DNA of 64,000 nucleotides from Moraxellaceae bacterium (GCA_029237815.1 JAQZBP010000002.1:124001-188000), one strand, 5' to 3'; numbered from the stretch's first letter, positions 47,106 through 56,573 are shown. A program made the numbers and translations. Notes: a model not told the origin generated them from the letters alone.

Positions 47106-48359
47106 TCAGGGATAGGTCTGCTCATCGAAGAGCGGTAGCGTGGGGTCTTCTGCCTTCTTGTTATGGCGCGGCTGGGCGCGCCGCAGCGCCTCGGGCCCGG
47201 CCGCCGCCACCTCGTCGGCCCGCGCCAGCGACCCCACGCGCACGCCCAGCAGGCGCAGGCGCCGGTCCAGCGGTACACGCTTGAGGCACTGTCCAGCCAG
47301 CCGGCGGATGGTGGCGGCATCCGCCGTGAAGACGTCCGCGGTGAAATTCCGCGTCACGCTCCTGAAGTCGTCATAGCGAAGCTTGATGCCCACGGTCCGG
47401 CCCACATAGCCCTTGCGCGCCAGATCGGCTGCCACCTGCTCGCATAACCGCGTGAAGACGGCACCGAGTTCGGCCTTGTCATGAACAGCGTGCAGATCGC
47501 GGCCGAACGTGGTTTCGCGGCTCATGGACACGGGCTCGCTGGCGGTCACCACCGGGCGATCGTCGCGGCCCTGCGCGGCCGCATGCAGCCAGGCGCCATA
47601 ACTGCGCCCGAAATGCTCCATGAGCCAGCCCGGATCGCGGGCGGCAAGATCGGCAATGGTCACGATGCCGTGCTGGCCGAGCTTTTCATCGGTGCGCGGC
47701 CCGATGCCGTTGATACGCCGGCAGGGCAGCGGCCAGATCTTCGCCTCGAGGTCATCCTCGCCCACGATGGCGATGCCGTTGGGCTTGTTGAACTCGCTCG
47801 CCATCTTGGCCAGCAGCTTGTTCGGCGCGACGCCGATGGAGCAGGTGAGCCCGGTCGCGGCAAGGATCGCCGCCTGCAGGCGCCGCGCCAGGACGAGGCC
47901 GCCCTCCTCCTGCCCGCCCGGGACATCGCTGAAGTCGATATAGACCTCGTCCACGCCCCGGTTCTCCATCACCGGCGCGATGGCGAGAATCTGCTCCTTG
48001 AAGAGGCGCGAATACTTGCGGTACTCGTCGAAGTCGACCGGCAGCAGGATGGCATCGGGGCAGAGCCGCGCCGCCTTCATGATGCCCATCGCCGAGCCCA
48101 CGCCGAACTGGCGCGCCGCATAGGTCGCCGTGGTGATCACGCCGCGGCCGACGTAGTCGCGAAGACGGGGAAAGGCCGCGAGCGGCAAGCGGTCCAGGGC
48201 ACCGGCCGCGGCGGCCTGGAGGAGGACATCATCCTCGCGCCGGCGCCCGCCGCCGATCACGACGGGCAGGCCCTTCAACTGCGGATAGCGCAGCAGCTCG
48301 ACGGAGGCATAGAAAGCGTCCATGTCGAGGTGGGCGATACGTCGCGAAGAAGCGGTCAT
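47106..48359 (-). CDS. dinB: DNA polymerase IV (Y-family)
   Basis: 417 residues. Catalytic carboxylates lie in HLDMDAFYASVELL and VDEVYIDFSDVPG. The thumb contains SIGVAPNKLLAKMASEFNKP and INGIGPRTDEKLGQHG. The little-finger domain ends with a likely beta-clamp motif, TLPLFDEQ. Compared with E. coli DinB there is an extra segment of about 33 residues after PVVIGGGRRRE (residues about 41-72). I believe this also occurs in some Betaproteobacteria, but could not check. Error-prone translesion polymerase, normally SOS-induced. I saw no LexA box in the 190 bases upstream. Confidence 0.93.
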   Translation of the reverse strand: MTASSRRIAHLDMDAFYASVELLRYPQLKGLPVVIGGGRRREDDVLLQAAAAGALDRLPLAAFPRLRDYVGRGVITTATYAARQFGVGSAMGIMKAARLCPDAILLPVDFDEYRKYSRLFKEQILAIAPVMENRGVDEVYIDFSDVPGGQEEGGLVLARRLQAAILAATGLTCSIGVAPNKLLAKMASEFNKPNGIAIVGEDDLEAKIWPLPCRRINGIGPRTDEKLGQHGIVTIADLAARDPGWLMEHFGRSYGAWLHAAAQGRDDRPVVTASEPVSMSRETTFGRDLHAVHDKAELGAVFTRLCEQVAADLARKGYVGRTVGIKLRYDDFRSVTRNFTADVFTADAATIRRLAGQCLKRVPLDRRLRLLGVRVGSLARADEVAAAGPEALRRAQPRHNKKAEDPTLPLFDEQTYP

Positions 48360-48545
48360 GACACCGGAAGAGGGCCGTGGGATACCGCCATTCTAAACAG
48401 AATCGGCTGCGGCACGACGCAGAATGCGCGTGCAGGCAGCAGGCCGTAGTCAACTCCGGTATCTGCCGCAACGACTCGCGCCACGGCGCCAGTGAGCACG
48501 TCTCAAGTGTTGCTGCCACCCTGATTGCGCTTACCCGGGGCGGAC

Positions 48546-49475
48546 TCATGCCGCCTTCACATGCTGAGGACGATGCAGCGCGCCCCTGCGTTCCGCCGAT
48601 ACCGTATAGGCCTGCGTGCGAAACAACAGCACGGGATCGTCGCTGGGTCCGATGCCATCGGTGATGCGCAGCGGATCAAAGACATAAGCCTCCTCCTCGC
48701 CGTCCAGTGCACGCAGCTCCAGGGTACCGACAGTGACGATCTCGCGATCCTCGGGCCAGGCGGCGGACGGATCGCTGACCGGATCGCCGGGGCGGGCGAC
48801 CTGCACCTGCAGGTGCATGCGGACAGGCCCGTTGCGCAGGCGCGCCTCCAGATCGTGCTGCAGGTAGTCGCGGCCGCGCAGGAGGGCACGCAGCCACCCG
48901 AGCCGCTTTTCCTGCTCGGGCACCCAGCGGTAGCGCACGAAACGTTCGCTGCCATAGGGCGACATCCACCGATATGCATGGATGGCGTAGTAGCGGGCGC
49001 TGGCGTAGCTGGCCGGCGGCCTGCGCAAGGCCAGCAGGTTGGCGGGCAGCGAGCGCAGGAATTCAGGGTGGCGCAGGAGGAAGGCCGTGAGACGCAACGG
49101 CATCGTGAGCCGGGGCCGCAGGGCACGTACCAGCGCAAGCACGCCCGCTGGCGTGCGCACTGGAAAACGCGGCAGCGTCGCCGCCACGATATCCGTGCGC
49201 TGGCCAGCCGGCAGGTGGAAGCTCACCGCAAGGCCGCGCACGTCCGGCAGGAAGTCCGGCAAGGCCGGGTTGCCGTTGCCGTTGGAAAAACGCGCGGTCA
49301 CCTGGATCCGTCCGCCCTGCATATGAGGAGCGCGGGTCAGTCGCGCCGCCGCGGGCGCGGCGATGAACTCGCCCGTGAGAAAGCGCCCTTTCGCGTGCAC
49401 CGTGCGATAACCGTCGTGGAAGCCGAACAGCTCGTTGAGCTCGTCCACCACTTGCTGGGATCGTGTCGGGCTCAT
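48546..49475 (-). CDS. SrpA-type catalase-related haem peroxidase
   Basis: 309 residues, shorter than true catalases (about 480), which is typical of the catalase-related SrpA group. The distal His is in TVHAKGRFLTGEFIA, and the Asn-containing segment is ARFSNGNGNPALPD. The proximal haem Tyr is expected in SARYYAIHAYRWMSP. The ATG at 49475 was selected because GGGGAGGTGG lies 4-5 bases upstream; the longer frame is arginine-rich and not conserved. There is no signal peptide, so it is cytoplasmic. Probable organic-hydroperoxide or H2O2 detoxification, or an accessory role in oxygenase pathways. Confidence 0.87.
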   Translation of the reverse strand: MSPTRSQQVVDELNELFGFHDGYRTVHAKGRFLTGEFIAAPAAARLTRAPHMQGGRIQVTARFSNGNGNPALPDFLPDVRGLAVSFHLPAGQRTDIVAATLPRFPVRTPAGVLALVRALRPRLTMPLRLTAFLLRHPEFLRSLPANLLALRRPPASYASARYYAIHAYRWMSPYGSERFVRYRWVPEQEKRLGWLRALLRGRDYLQHDLEARLRNGPVRMHLQVQVARPGDPVSDPSAAWPEDREIVTVGTLELRALDGEEEAYVFDPLRITDGIGPSDDPVLLFRTQAYTVSAERRGALHRPQHVKAA

Positions 49476-49589
49476 CGTCCACCTCCCCTTGCCATGCACC
49501 GGGGCTCGATTCCCACGGGCAGCGGTTGACGGCCGAAGCCGCCTTGCCACCACATCAACCCCTGGCGGGGCCGCCGCCAGCGCCTTGCT

Positions 49590-49943
49590 TCATGGCGCGA
49601 GATGCTCTTCAGGATCGGCTGCCGGCGGCAGGCCACGCCCGCGAAAAATCCCGTAGTACCACTCGTCGCTGACGAACCAGACCGGATGGCCACAGGCTGA
49701 ATAGTGCCGACAGTGGCTCGTCCAGCGGTCGGCGTGTTCACGCGGCACATGCAGATAGAGCGGCTGCCGATCTGCCGCCGCCTCCGCTGCACGTGGCGTC
49801 GCGAAAATCACCTGCGGGCGCACGCCGGCAGGAATGTCGAGCACGCCGCCGTAGCCGCTCACACCTTGCTGGCGCGAAATGCTTTCGGCAAAGCCGTGGG
49901 GCGGCAGGCTCATCAGTAGCAGAAACCATGCGCGACGTTTCAC
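49590..49943 (-). CDS. Small exported protein, paralogue 1 of a tandem triplet
   Basis: 117 residues, signal peptide MKRRAWFLLLMSLPPHGFAE. It shares with the genes at 49999 and 50691 the pattern GxxDI..RPQV, LYLHVPREHADRW, the paired cysteines in CRHYSACGHPV and the closing FVSDEWYYG. The function is unknown. It is the most diverged of the three, with a shorter C-terminus. It lies 55 bases downstream of the second copy and is probably co-transcribed with it. Confidence 0.78.
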   Translation of the reverse strand: MKRRAWFLLLMSLPPHGFAESISRQQGVSGYGGVLDIPAGVRPQVIFATPRAAEAAADRQPLYLHVPREHADRWTSHCRHYSACGHPVWFVSDEWYYGIFRGRGLPPAADPEEHLAP

Positions 49944-49998
49944 ACGGAACCCTCGTCGGTAGCAGCGCTGCGGATGGCGCCCAGGCCAACGCGTTCAT

Positions 49999-50391
49999 TC
50001 AGAACTCCACGCCGCGATGCTGCAGCGGATTGCGCTGACGGGAGATGGCGCGGCGGCGGAGTTCCTCCTCGTGCTCGGGAACATAGACGCTCTGGTACCA
50101 CTTGTCCGTCACGAAATAGACCGGATGACTGCAGGCTTTGTAGAGATGGCAGTAGCGCGCCCACCTGACCCGGTGCGCCTGGGGAACATACAGGTAGAGT
50201 GCGCGCGCCAGTGCCTCCACGGACATGAGCCGGATGATGACGGGATGCTGCGAGACCAGTTGTGGTCGCGGGAAACTACGGACATCGATGGCGCCGTGGC
50301 CACCGGGCTTTCCCACCGGGACAGGTAATTCCCCGTCGGCAGGAATGGTTACGACAGCGGCCAGCGCCGCCACCCAAACGAATCGCTTCAT
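49999..50391 (-). CDS. Small exported protein, paralogue 2 of a tandem triplet
   Basis: 130 residues. Signal peptide MKRFVWVAALAAVVTIPADG. The mature part has GGHGAIDVRSFPRPQLVSQH and LYLYVPQAHRVRWARYCHLY, then KACSHPVYFVTDKWYQSVYV, aligning with paralogue 3 over about 70 residues. The cysteines of CHLYKAC are conserved in all three. The ATG at 50391 was chosen over the in-frame GTG because AAGGGAG is well spaced to it. No known domain recognised. Confidence 0.8.
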   Translation of the reverse strand: MKRFVWVAALAAVVTIPADGELPVPVGKPGGHGAIDVRSFPRPQLVSQHPVIIRLMSVEALARALYLYVPQAHRVRWARYCHLYKACSHPVYFVTDKWYQSVYVPEHEEELRRRAISRQRNPLQHRGVEF

Positions 50392-50645
50392 CACCACACT
50401 CCCTTGCTGTGCTGGCGGAATCAGGCTGGGTGTTCTCTTTTAACGTCTAGCTGTCTTTCTCCTGATTGACAAGAAATTAAATTCATCAGTGCGCCATGGC
50501 TTCTGCACTTAAAGAAATAAACCATGACGCATTCGCGTTCCGGAAACGCAGCGCAAAGGCGCATTTATCACTTTCGCCTTTTCCACGGCGCCGTGGACCA
50601 ATCGATCACCGCTGCCCTCACCACGCCAAATATCAAACCCATAAA

Positions 50646-50671
50646 AAAACCCGCGAGAGACCGCGGGTTTT
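50646..50671 (-). terminator. Terminator after paralogue 3
   Basis: AAAACCCGCG/CGCGGGTTTT with a 6-base loop and a T-run on the minus strand. It separates the gene at 50691 from the two downstream paralogues, which therefore need their own promoter in the AT-rich stretch at 50440-50640. Confidence 0.88.
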
Positions 50672-50690
50672 CTGACGCCTGATCAGCGTG

Positions 50691-51098
50691 TCAATCACGA
50701 TTTCCCTTTCCGTGACCCTTGCCATTGCCATTTCCCTTGCCACCGGACCTGGCGTGCTTGCCGCCATGCTTTTCGCGATACTTCGGCACATAGGTGCCCT
50801 CGTACCATTCCTCTCTGACAAAGTGCACGGGACGGCCACAGGCATTGTAAGAGTGGCAATACTTCGACCACTTCTTCGCATGTCCCGGGGGCACATGCAT
50901 GTACACAGGCCGACCCACGACAACCGCCGGCTGCACAATGATCGGCTCGACGTTGACCACCTGGGGACGCGGATAATTGCTGATATCAATGGTGCCGTAG
51001 AACCCGGGCTGGCCGACCGTGAGCGACACGCCCACATCCGCAGCAAGCACCGGAATGGCCGACAAGGCGAGCGCGGAGGCAAAAATAATGCGTTTCAT
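50691..51098 (-). CDS. Small exported protein, paralogue 3 with a Gly/Lys-rich tail
   Basis: 135 residues. Signal peptide MKRIIFASALALSAIPVLAA. Then follow YGTIDISNYPRPQVVNVEPI, VYMHVPPGHAKKWSKYCHSY, ACGRPVHFVREEWYEGTYVP and a basic Gly/Lys/Asn tail (GGKGNGNGKGHGKGNRD) not present in the other two. I recall similar small proteins, without named function, in Betaproteobacteria. The ATG at 51098 follows AGGAGAATAACC. The basic tail may bind nucleic acid, polyphosphate or envelope polymers; that is speculative. Confidence 0.82.
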   Translation of the reverse strand: MKRIIFASALALSAIPVLAADVGVSLTVGQPGFYGTIDISNYPRPQVVNVEPIIVQPAVVVGRPVYMHVPPGHAKKWSKYCHSYNACGRPVHFVREEWYEGTYVPKYREKHGGKHARSGGKGNGNGKGHGKGNRD

Positions 51099-51333
51099 GG
51101 TTATTCTCCTGTTCGGTACTGACTGGGTTAACGCGCCTGGCGCCATACGGATGACAGGCAGGACAACAGCATTTCTGCGCCGCCCTTCGTTCATGCAGGT
51201 GATGCTGCCGCTCCACGTGCCGGCGGAGCGAGACGGCGTTCACAAATTCAGAAAATGCGGGGTGGCGCATCTGCCTTCATGCATCTCGGCCAATTGCCAG
51301 AAGGCGGAATAACGTCTGCAAGTGCCAATGTGA

Positions 51334-51987
51334 TCAGCGCGCTCCTCGTGGCACGAGCAAATCCCGGCACCTGCCGGCGAGACGATCCCCCCGCCGTAGC
51401 AGCAGCGCCGGATAGCCGCCAGGCGATGGAGCCGGTCGCTGCTGTAACTGCCACTTCTGCAGAACGCGCCAGCCACCATGGCCGCCCACGGCAGATGGCG
51501 CCCCTTCGCGGCTGCCGCCGTCCGGCCATGCCGGCCGGCACGCGCCCTCAGGGGAGCGCCGTTGCGCTGGAGTTCGTTCGACAAGCAGCGATCGCGCCAG
51601 TGCCCGTCGGGTGTCCCACTGCGCGGCACGGATCAGCGCATGCAGGCACAGCGATGCCTCCGCGCCGAGCACGCCGGCCTTCCCGGCGCGCCGCTGCGGC
51701 AACGGACGCAGACGCGGCATCCGCCCATCGCGTCGCTCCGCAATGTGCGGCCGCTCAGCCGGAACAGCCGCAGCGCAAGCTCCGCCGAGCGAAAATTGCA
51801 ACGTCGCCACCACTGGCAGCCACTGCCGTGCGGACAAGCCCCCGCCTCGCAGGCGCTGTGGCAGCGACAGCGGAACCGGAAGCGCGACCGATATGCTCAG
51901 CAGTGGCATCCCCTGCGGCACACAATGGCGCTGCAGCATCGCCTGCAGACCCTCTCTGATCGATTGCAGTGCAGAATCCATGCTCAT
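51334..51987 (-). CDS. Doubtful ORF, possibly a decayed gene
   Basis: A 217-codon frame that begins plausibly (MSMDSALQSIREGLQAML, MPLLSISVALPVPLSLPQRL) but after about residue 70 becomes Arg/Ala-rich with no protein-like periodicity. Competing open frames on both strands span the same region. The N-terminal part vaguely recalls the start of isochorismate synthases, but no catalytic region is found. It could be a remnant of a frameshifted gene or simply GC-rich non-coding DNA. If it is not real, 51099-52242 is a 1.1-kb region without a gene. Confidence 0.25.
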   Translation of the reverse strand: MSMDSALQSIREGLQAMLQRHCVPQGMPLLSISVALPVPLSLPQRLRGGGLSARQWLPVVATLQFSLGGACAAAVPAERPHIAERRDGRMPRLRPLPQRRAGKAGVLGAEASLCLHALIRAAQWDTRRALARSLLVERTPAQRRSPEGACRPAWPDGGSREGAPSAVGGHGGWRVLQKWQLQQRPAPSPGGYPALLLRRGDRLAGRCRDLLVPRGAR

Positions 51988-52242
51988 TCCCTTGCGTGAT
52001 TCTTCCCGGTTCGCCAGCGGCGTTTTTTGACGCGCGTACTATGCAGCAGCTGATCGATCGAACAAATGGGAGACAAACGCTTTTCACACTTCACGCACGA
52101 AGTCAAAACTCTTCGTTACGTCGCCGCCGGCATACCGCTTCATTCACTGCTTCAATTTGAAGCAGGACCATTCCGGACGCCTGGATTTCCGGCGACTGTC
52201 CGGATCCCGGAGTCCGCCACTACGACAGAGGCATCACACTGC

Positions 52243-54351
52243 ATGCTCCGCAAGCTGTCGCCTCCCCTACGGCCCTTGCTCTTCGGCCTCGGCATCCTCC
52301 TGCTCCTGCTGGTGGTTTGCGAGGGCATCGGCTGGCCCTTCCTGCGCGCCCCGCTGGAGCAGCAGATCAGCGCGCGCCTCAACCGCGAAGTGAAGCTGGA
52401 GGGCACATTCCGGCTGCACCTGCTTGGCGCCATCCGGATAGAGGTGCAGGAACTCAAGATTGCCGGGCCGGACTGGGACATCAGGGCGTCAAGGCAACCC
52501 TACTTCATCCGCGCGCAGGACGCCCGACTGGTTCTGCCGTATCGCTCCCTCCTTGGCAGAGCCTCTGCGGCGACGACGGACCAGCCGCTGCTCGTTCGCA
52601 GGCTTGAAGTCGGCGCCATTTCGGCCCGCCTTGTCCGCACCGAAGACGGGCGCAGCAACTGGCGCTTCGACCTGCCCGAGCGCGACGCGGATGCACCGCA
52701 GCAGCGATCCGTCGCGCCCGAGTTCGAACACTTCATCGTGCGGCAGGGCCACCTCGACCTGGCGGACGCGAAGGCCGCGCTCCGGCTTGCCGCGCAGGTC
52801 CGCACCGAAGAAGGCACGGCCGGGAGGAACGCCGGCCTGCGCGTCTCCGCCGAAGGCCGCTACCGCGACCTCCCCTTCACCGCCACGGCGCAATCGTCCG
52901 GCCTGCTGCCGCTGGTGGCGCCGCGCGGCAGCACCGGGCCGGTCGCGCTCCGCTTCGCTGCCCGCCTGACCGACCCGCGCCGCAGTGACAGCATCCTCCG
53001 CTTTGATGGCACGGCGCTCGACCTGCTGCGCTTCGAAGGACTGCAGGGGAAGTTCCACCTCAGTGGTCCATCGCTCGCGGCCGTGGGCGAACCGCTCGGC
53101 GTGACGCTGCCCACGACCGCGCCGTTCACCATGCGTGGACAGGTCGGCAAGCAAGGAACGGTATGGCAGGTCGATGTCGCGACGTTCGACGTGGCGCGAA
53201 CGCAACTCGAAGGTCGCTTCCGATACGACCGCAGCCTCGCGCCTCCGCGACTCACCGGCCAGCTGCGCGGGCGCCAGCTCGTGCTGGAGGACCTGGCACC
53301 GGCCGTGGGGGCGTCACCTGCGGTGGCCAGCAGCAGCCGCGACGCGCCCGACAAGCCAGCCGCCGCCAGGGTGCTGCCGGAACGCGAGTTCGACATTCCG
53401 TCGCTGCATCGCATGGATGCCGTGGTGGACATCCGCCTGGCGCGCGTCGACCTCGGCAGCGAGCGCCTGAAGCCACTGGAGCCGCTGGAAGGACGGTTGA
53501 CCCTGGAGCGCGGCGTGCTCCGGCTGGACCGCCTGCTGGCCCGCACCGCCGATGGCGAACTGCAGGGCAGCATCGAGCTGGACGGCCGCCCGGACGTACC
53601 GCAGTGGCGCACCGACCTGCGCTGGTCCGGCATCCGCCTGGCGCAGTGGCTGACGGCACGCAACCGCTTCGCCGACGCGGCGGAGCGGACGCCCGTGGGT
53701 CAATCCGGCAAAACCGTGGCGCCGCCTTTCATCACCGGGGAGCTGGCGGGTCAGGCCCGGTTGAGCGGCAAGGGCCGGTCGACCGCACGCATGCTGGCCA
53801 CTGCGGACGGCAGCCTGCAGCTCTGGGTACGCAAGGGCGAGCTGTCGCAGCTGCTGGTCGAGGCGGTGGGCCTGGACGTGGCCCAGGGGCTGGGGTTGAT
53901 CATTTCGGGCGACAGGAACATTCCCATGCATTGCGCGGCGCTCAGCATGAAAGCGCGCGACGGAATGCTGGCCACCGAGGCCGGCATTATCGACACGCCC
54001 GACTCCATGATCCTGGTGCGCGGCACCGTATCGCTGTCGGAGGAGCGGCTGGACCTCACGCTCGAAGCCCGTCCGCATGACCGCAGCCCGCTCAGCGTAC
54101 GCGCGCCCATCCTGGTGCGTGGCCGCCTTGCGGATCCCGAGGTACGCCCCGATCCGGCCAAGGTCGGCGCCAAGGCTGCGCTTGCCACCTTGCTGGGTGC
54201 GCTGGCGGCGCCGTTTGCCGCCCTCCTGCCCCTGGTCGACCCGGGTGCCGGAACAGCCGGTCAAGGCTGCGCGCAAACGCTGGCCCGGCTGCAAAAGAAC
54301 CCGGATACCCCGGCCGCCATGAAGCGGGCTGTCGGCGGCCAGCGGAAATGA
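52243..54351 (+). CDS. AsmA family protein
   Basis: 702 residues. An N-terminal membrane anchor (LLFGLGILLLLLVVCEGIGW) is followed by the AsmA N-domain: PLEQQISARLNREVKLEGTF and IRIEVQELKIAGPDW. The C-terminal AsmA_2 region includes LARTADGELQGSIELDGRPD, GELAGQARLSGKGRSTARML and GLDVAQGLGLIISGDRNIPM, then GIIDTPDSMILVRGTVSLSE. AsmA-like proteins form long periplasmic grooves that transport phospholipids to the outer membrane. The ATG at 52243 places the anchor first; the frame is open for 59 codons upstream without protein-like content. It is convergent with yjbQ. Confidence 0.88.
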   Translation: MLRKLSPPLRPLLFGLGILLLLLVVCEGIGWPFLRAPLEQQISARLNREVKLEGTFRLHLLGAIRIEVQELKIAGPDWDIRASRQPYFIRAQDARLVLPYRSLLGRASAATTDQPLLVRRLEVGAISARLVRTEDGRSNWRFDLPERDADAPQQRSVAPEFEHFIVRQGHLDLADAKAALRLAAQVRTEEGTAGRNAGLRVSAEGRYRDLPFTATAQSSGLLPLVAPRGSTGPVALRFAARLTDPRRSDSILRFDGTALDLLRFEGLQGKFHLSGPSLAAVGEPLGVTLPTTAPFTMRGQVGKQGTVWQVDVATFDVARTQLEGRFRYDRSLAPPRLTGQLRGRQLVLEDLAPAVGASPAVASSSRDAPDKPAAARVLPEREFDIPSLHRMDAVVDIRLARVDLGSERLKPLEPLEGRLTLERGVLRLDRLLARTADGELQGSIELDGRPDVPQWRTDLRWSGIRLAQWLTARNRFADAAERTPVGQSGKTVAPPFITGELAGQARLSGKGRSTARMLATADGSLQLWVRKGELSQLLVEAVGLDVAQGLGLIISGDRNIPMHCAALSMKARDGMLATEAGIIDTPDSMILVRGTVSLSEERLDLTLEARPHDRSPLSVRAPILVRGRLADPEVRPDPAKVGAKAALATLLGALAAPFAALLPLVDPGAGTAGQGCAQTLARLQKNPDTPAAMKRAVGGQRK

Positions 54352-54413
54352 CCTCGACGCCGGTTCCAGGGCCTTGTGCCCGCGACGGTCTTCTTGCGAC
54401 AGGGAGACCGGCC

Positions 54414-54830
54414 CTACTCGCCCTGCAGCGTCGCGACGACGCGCCGGTTGCCTCCCTGCACGCGAAATTCGCACAGCCAGATTCCCTGCCAGGTGCCCAG
54501 CAGCAGGCGGCCATCACGGACGGGAAGCTGCAGGCTGGAACCGAGCAGCGAGGCCTTGATATGCGCGGGCATGTCATCCGGCCCTTCAAGCGTGTGCCGG
54601 AAGCCGGGGTCGCCGTCAGGCACGGCGCGGTCCAGCCAGCGTTGCAGGTCGCCGCGCACGTCGGGGTCGGCATTCTCGTTGAGCGTCAGCGCCGCCGAGG
54701 TGTGCTGCAGGAAGAGATGCAGCAGGCCCACCCGAACCCCGGACAGGGGGACGGCCGCCACGAGCTCGCCTGTGACGAGGTGCATGCCGCGTGGTCGCGC
54801 CGCGAGCGTGAGGGTGTCCTGCCACCACAT
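54414..54830 (-). CDS. yjbQ: YjbQ/UPF0047 family protein
   Basis: 138 residues, the usual family length. The signature is [20 protein letters not shown], then [20 protein letters not shown], and [20 protein letters not shown] with the conserved His, followed by [20 protein letters not shown]. The E. coli homologue has weak thiamine-phosphate synthase activity; the physiological role is unclear. The ATG at 54830 was chosen to match family length, since the frame runs 44 codons further upstream. Confidence 0.92.
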   Translation of the reverse strand: MWWQDTLTLAARPRGMHLVTGELVAAVPLSGVRVGLLHLFLQHTSAALTLNENADPDVRGDLQRWLDRAVPDGDPGFRHTLEGPDDMPAHIKASLLGSSLQLPVRDGRLLLGTWQGIWLCEFRVQGGNRRVVATLQGE

Positions 54831-55047
54831 GGCCCGGCTCCAGCAAATACGAAGATGCGGAGCATAGCGGACGGGTGGCGCCGGGCCATGCCCGGGCCGC
54901 CATTCATCCCGCCAATCGGGTCGTCCATCGGCCGCGCCGGCGCCCCGGCCGCGGTTGGACATTTACCGGTCAATTGTCCGGCAATCCATATCGACGCCAG
55001 CCGGACGGATGCTAGATTCCAGGCATTCCCGCCATCACGAGGCCGCC

Positions 55048-56556
55048 ATGCAGCTGAAGAAAAAGATCAGTGAACTCGAACGGGCACGGGACAACGCGAC
55101 AAGCTACACGGAGTGGGAACAGCTGGGCATGGAGCTCGACGCGCTGACCGGGCTCGATCTCTGGAAACTGGACAACACCTCCCCGGACTACAACTACGAA
55201 CTCATCCACGAGCGCCTCGTCTCGCTGCGCACACTGCAGCAGCAGAACAAGACCCGCGAACTGATGCGCTCCTTGCGCGAGGGCCTGCACCACGACCTCG
55301 GCAACATGGGTAACCCGGCGCTGTACTGCCGCGCCTATGTCGGCACCAAGCGTCTGATCGAGGACTACGTCGACCAGGTCTGCGACGCGCTGAACTACGT
55401 CTGCGCACAACCGGCCAGCGTCATCCCCTACGACGAAAAAATGCGCTTCTTCGAGAACACGTCGCGCAGCTTCGGCCAGCCTTCGCTCATGCTCTCCGGC
55501 GGCGCCACGCTGGGCCTCTTCCATATCGGCGTCTGCAAGGCGCTGCAGGAGCACAACCTGCTACCCAAGGTGATCTCCGGCTCCAGCGCCGGCGCCATCA
55601 TGGCCGCCATGGTGGGCTCGCACACCGACGACGAGCTCGAGGCCATGTACGACGGCGACGGCTGGTACAGCGACGCCTGGCGCTGGAAGAGCCCGATCCG
55701 CGGCTTCCTCGGCGAAGGTTTCGCCGACCAGAAACAGCTCGAGACCTTCCTGCGCCGCAACATCGGCGAATACAGCTTCGAAGAGGCCTACGCGCGCACC
55801 GGCCGCCACGTGAACATCACCGTGTCGCCGGTGCACGAGCACCAGAAATCGCGCCTGATGAACGAGCTGACCTCGCCCTACCTGCTGCTCTGGAGCGCAG
55901 TGCTCGCCTCCTGCGCCGTGCCCATCCTGTTCCCGGCCGTGACGCTCACCACCAAGAACGAGGACGGCGACTACCTGCCCTACATGCCGCGCGAGCGCTG
56001 GGTGGACGGCTCGGTCAAGAGCGACCTGCCGCGCGAGCGCCTGATGCACCTGTACAACGTGAACTATTTCATCGCCGTTCAGGTCAACCCTCACATCGTG
56101 CCCTTCCTGGAAAGCGACCGTCGCCGGCTGGAGCGCCGCTTCATGTCCTGGCCCAAGCGTGCCGTGCGCGAGGAGCTGAAATTCCATGGCGCCGGCGTCA
56201 TGAACTTCCTGCGCACCCAGGTCAAGCACGAGGCCACGCGGCAGCTGCTGGGCCATGCCTACACCGTCCTGGCCCAGCGCTACTATGGCGACGTCACCAT
56301 CGCGCCGCCGCGCTACACGCTGGACCATTTCCGCCATGTGCTGTCGGAACCCGACCGCGAACGCTGGCACTGGTTCCGCCTCCAGGGCGAGCGCGCGACC
56401 TGGCCGAAGATCGCCATGATCCGCACGCATACCCGCATCAGCGAAACCCTGACCGACAACATCCAGCTCCTGATCCGGCAACGCGCGCGGCGCCGTGACG
56501 ACCAGCTGCGCGTCGTGGGCAAGTCCGCGCCGGCACGCCCCACCGGTACGGAGTGA
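55048..56556 (+). CDS. Patatin-like phospholipase with DUF3336 domain
   Basis: 502 residues. The N-terminal DUF3336 region (about 1-130) precedes the patatin core. The oxyanion-hole motif is LSGGATLGLFHIGVCKALQE (151), the nucleophile elbow GSSAGAIMAA has S180, and the catalytic Asp lies in WVDGSVKSDLPRERLMHLYN. This architecture matches the yeast TGL3/4/5 and bacterial triacylglycerol lipase-like group, acting on phospholipids or storage lipids. The ATG at 55048 has GAGG upstream. In an alkane-using organism a role in wax ester or triacylglycerol turnover is possible but not shown. A terminator follows. Confidence 0.92.
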   Translation: MQLKKKISELERARDNATSYTEWEQLGMELDALTGLDLWKLDNTSPDYNYELIHERLVSLRTLQQQNKTRELMRSLREGLHHDLGNMGNPALYCRAYVGTKRLIEDYVDQVCDALNYVCAQPASVIPYDEKMRFFENTSRSFGQPSLMLSGGATLGLFHIGVCKALQEHNLLPKVISGSSAGAIMAAMVGSHTDDELEAMYDGDGWYSDAWRWKSPIRGFLGEGFADQKQLETFLRRNIGEYSFEEAYARTGRHVNITVSPVHEHQKSRLMNELTSPYLLLWSAVLASCAVPILFPAVTLTTKNEDGDYLPYMPRERWVDGSVKSDLPRERLMHLYNVNYFIAVQVNPHIVPFLESDRRRLERRFMSWPKRAVREELKFHGAGVMNFLRTQVKHEATRQLLGHAYTVLAQRYYGDVTIAPPRYTLDHFRHVLSEPDRERWHWFRLQGERATWPKIAMIRTHTRISETLTDNIQLLIRQRARRRDDQLRVVGKSAPARPTGTE

Positions 56557-56573
56557 GGCTCCGGCTCAAACTG

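Noticed and set aside
49590..51098. Triplet repeats as a CRISPR-like or repeat array
   Set aside because: The similarity is at protein level between three genes, not short spaced DNA repeats. No CRISPR array or cas gene was found anywhere in the window.
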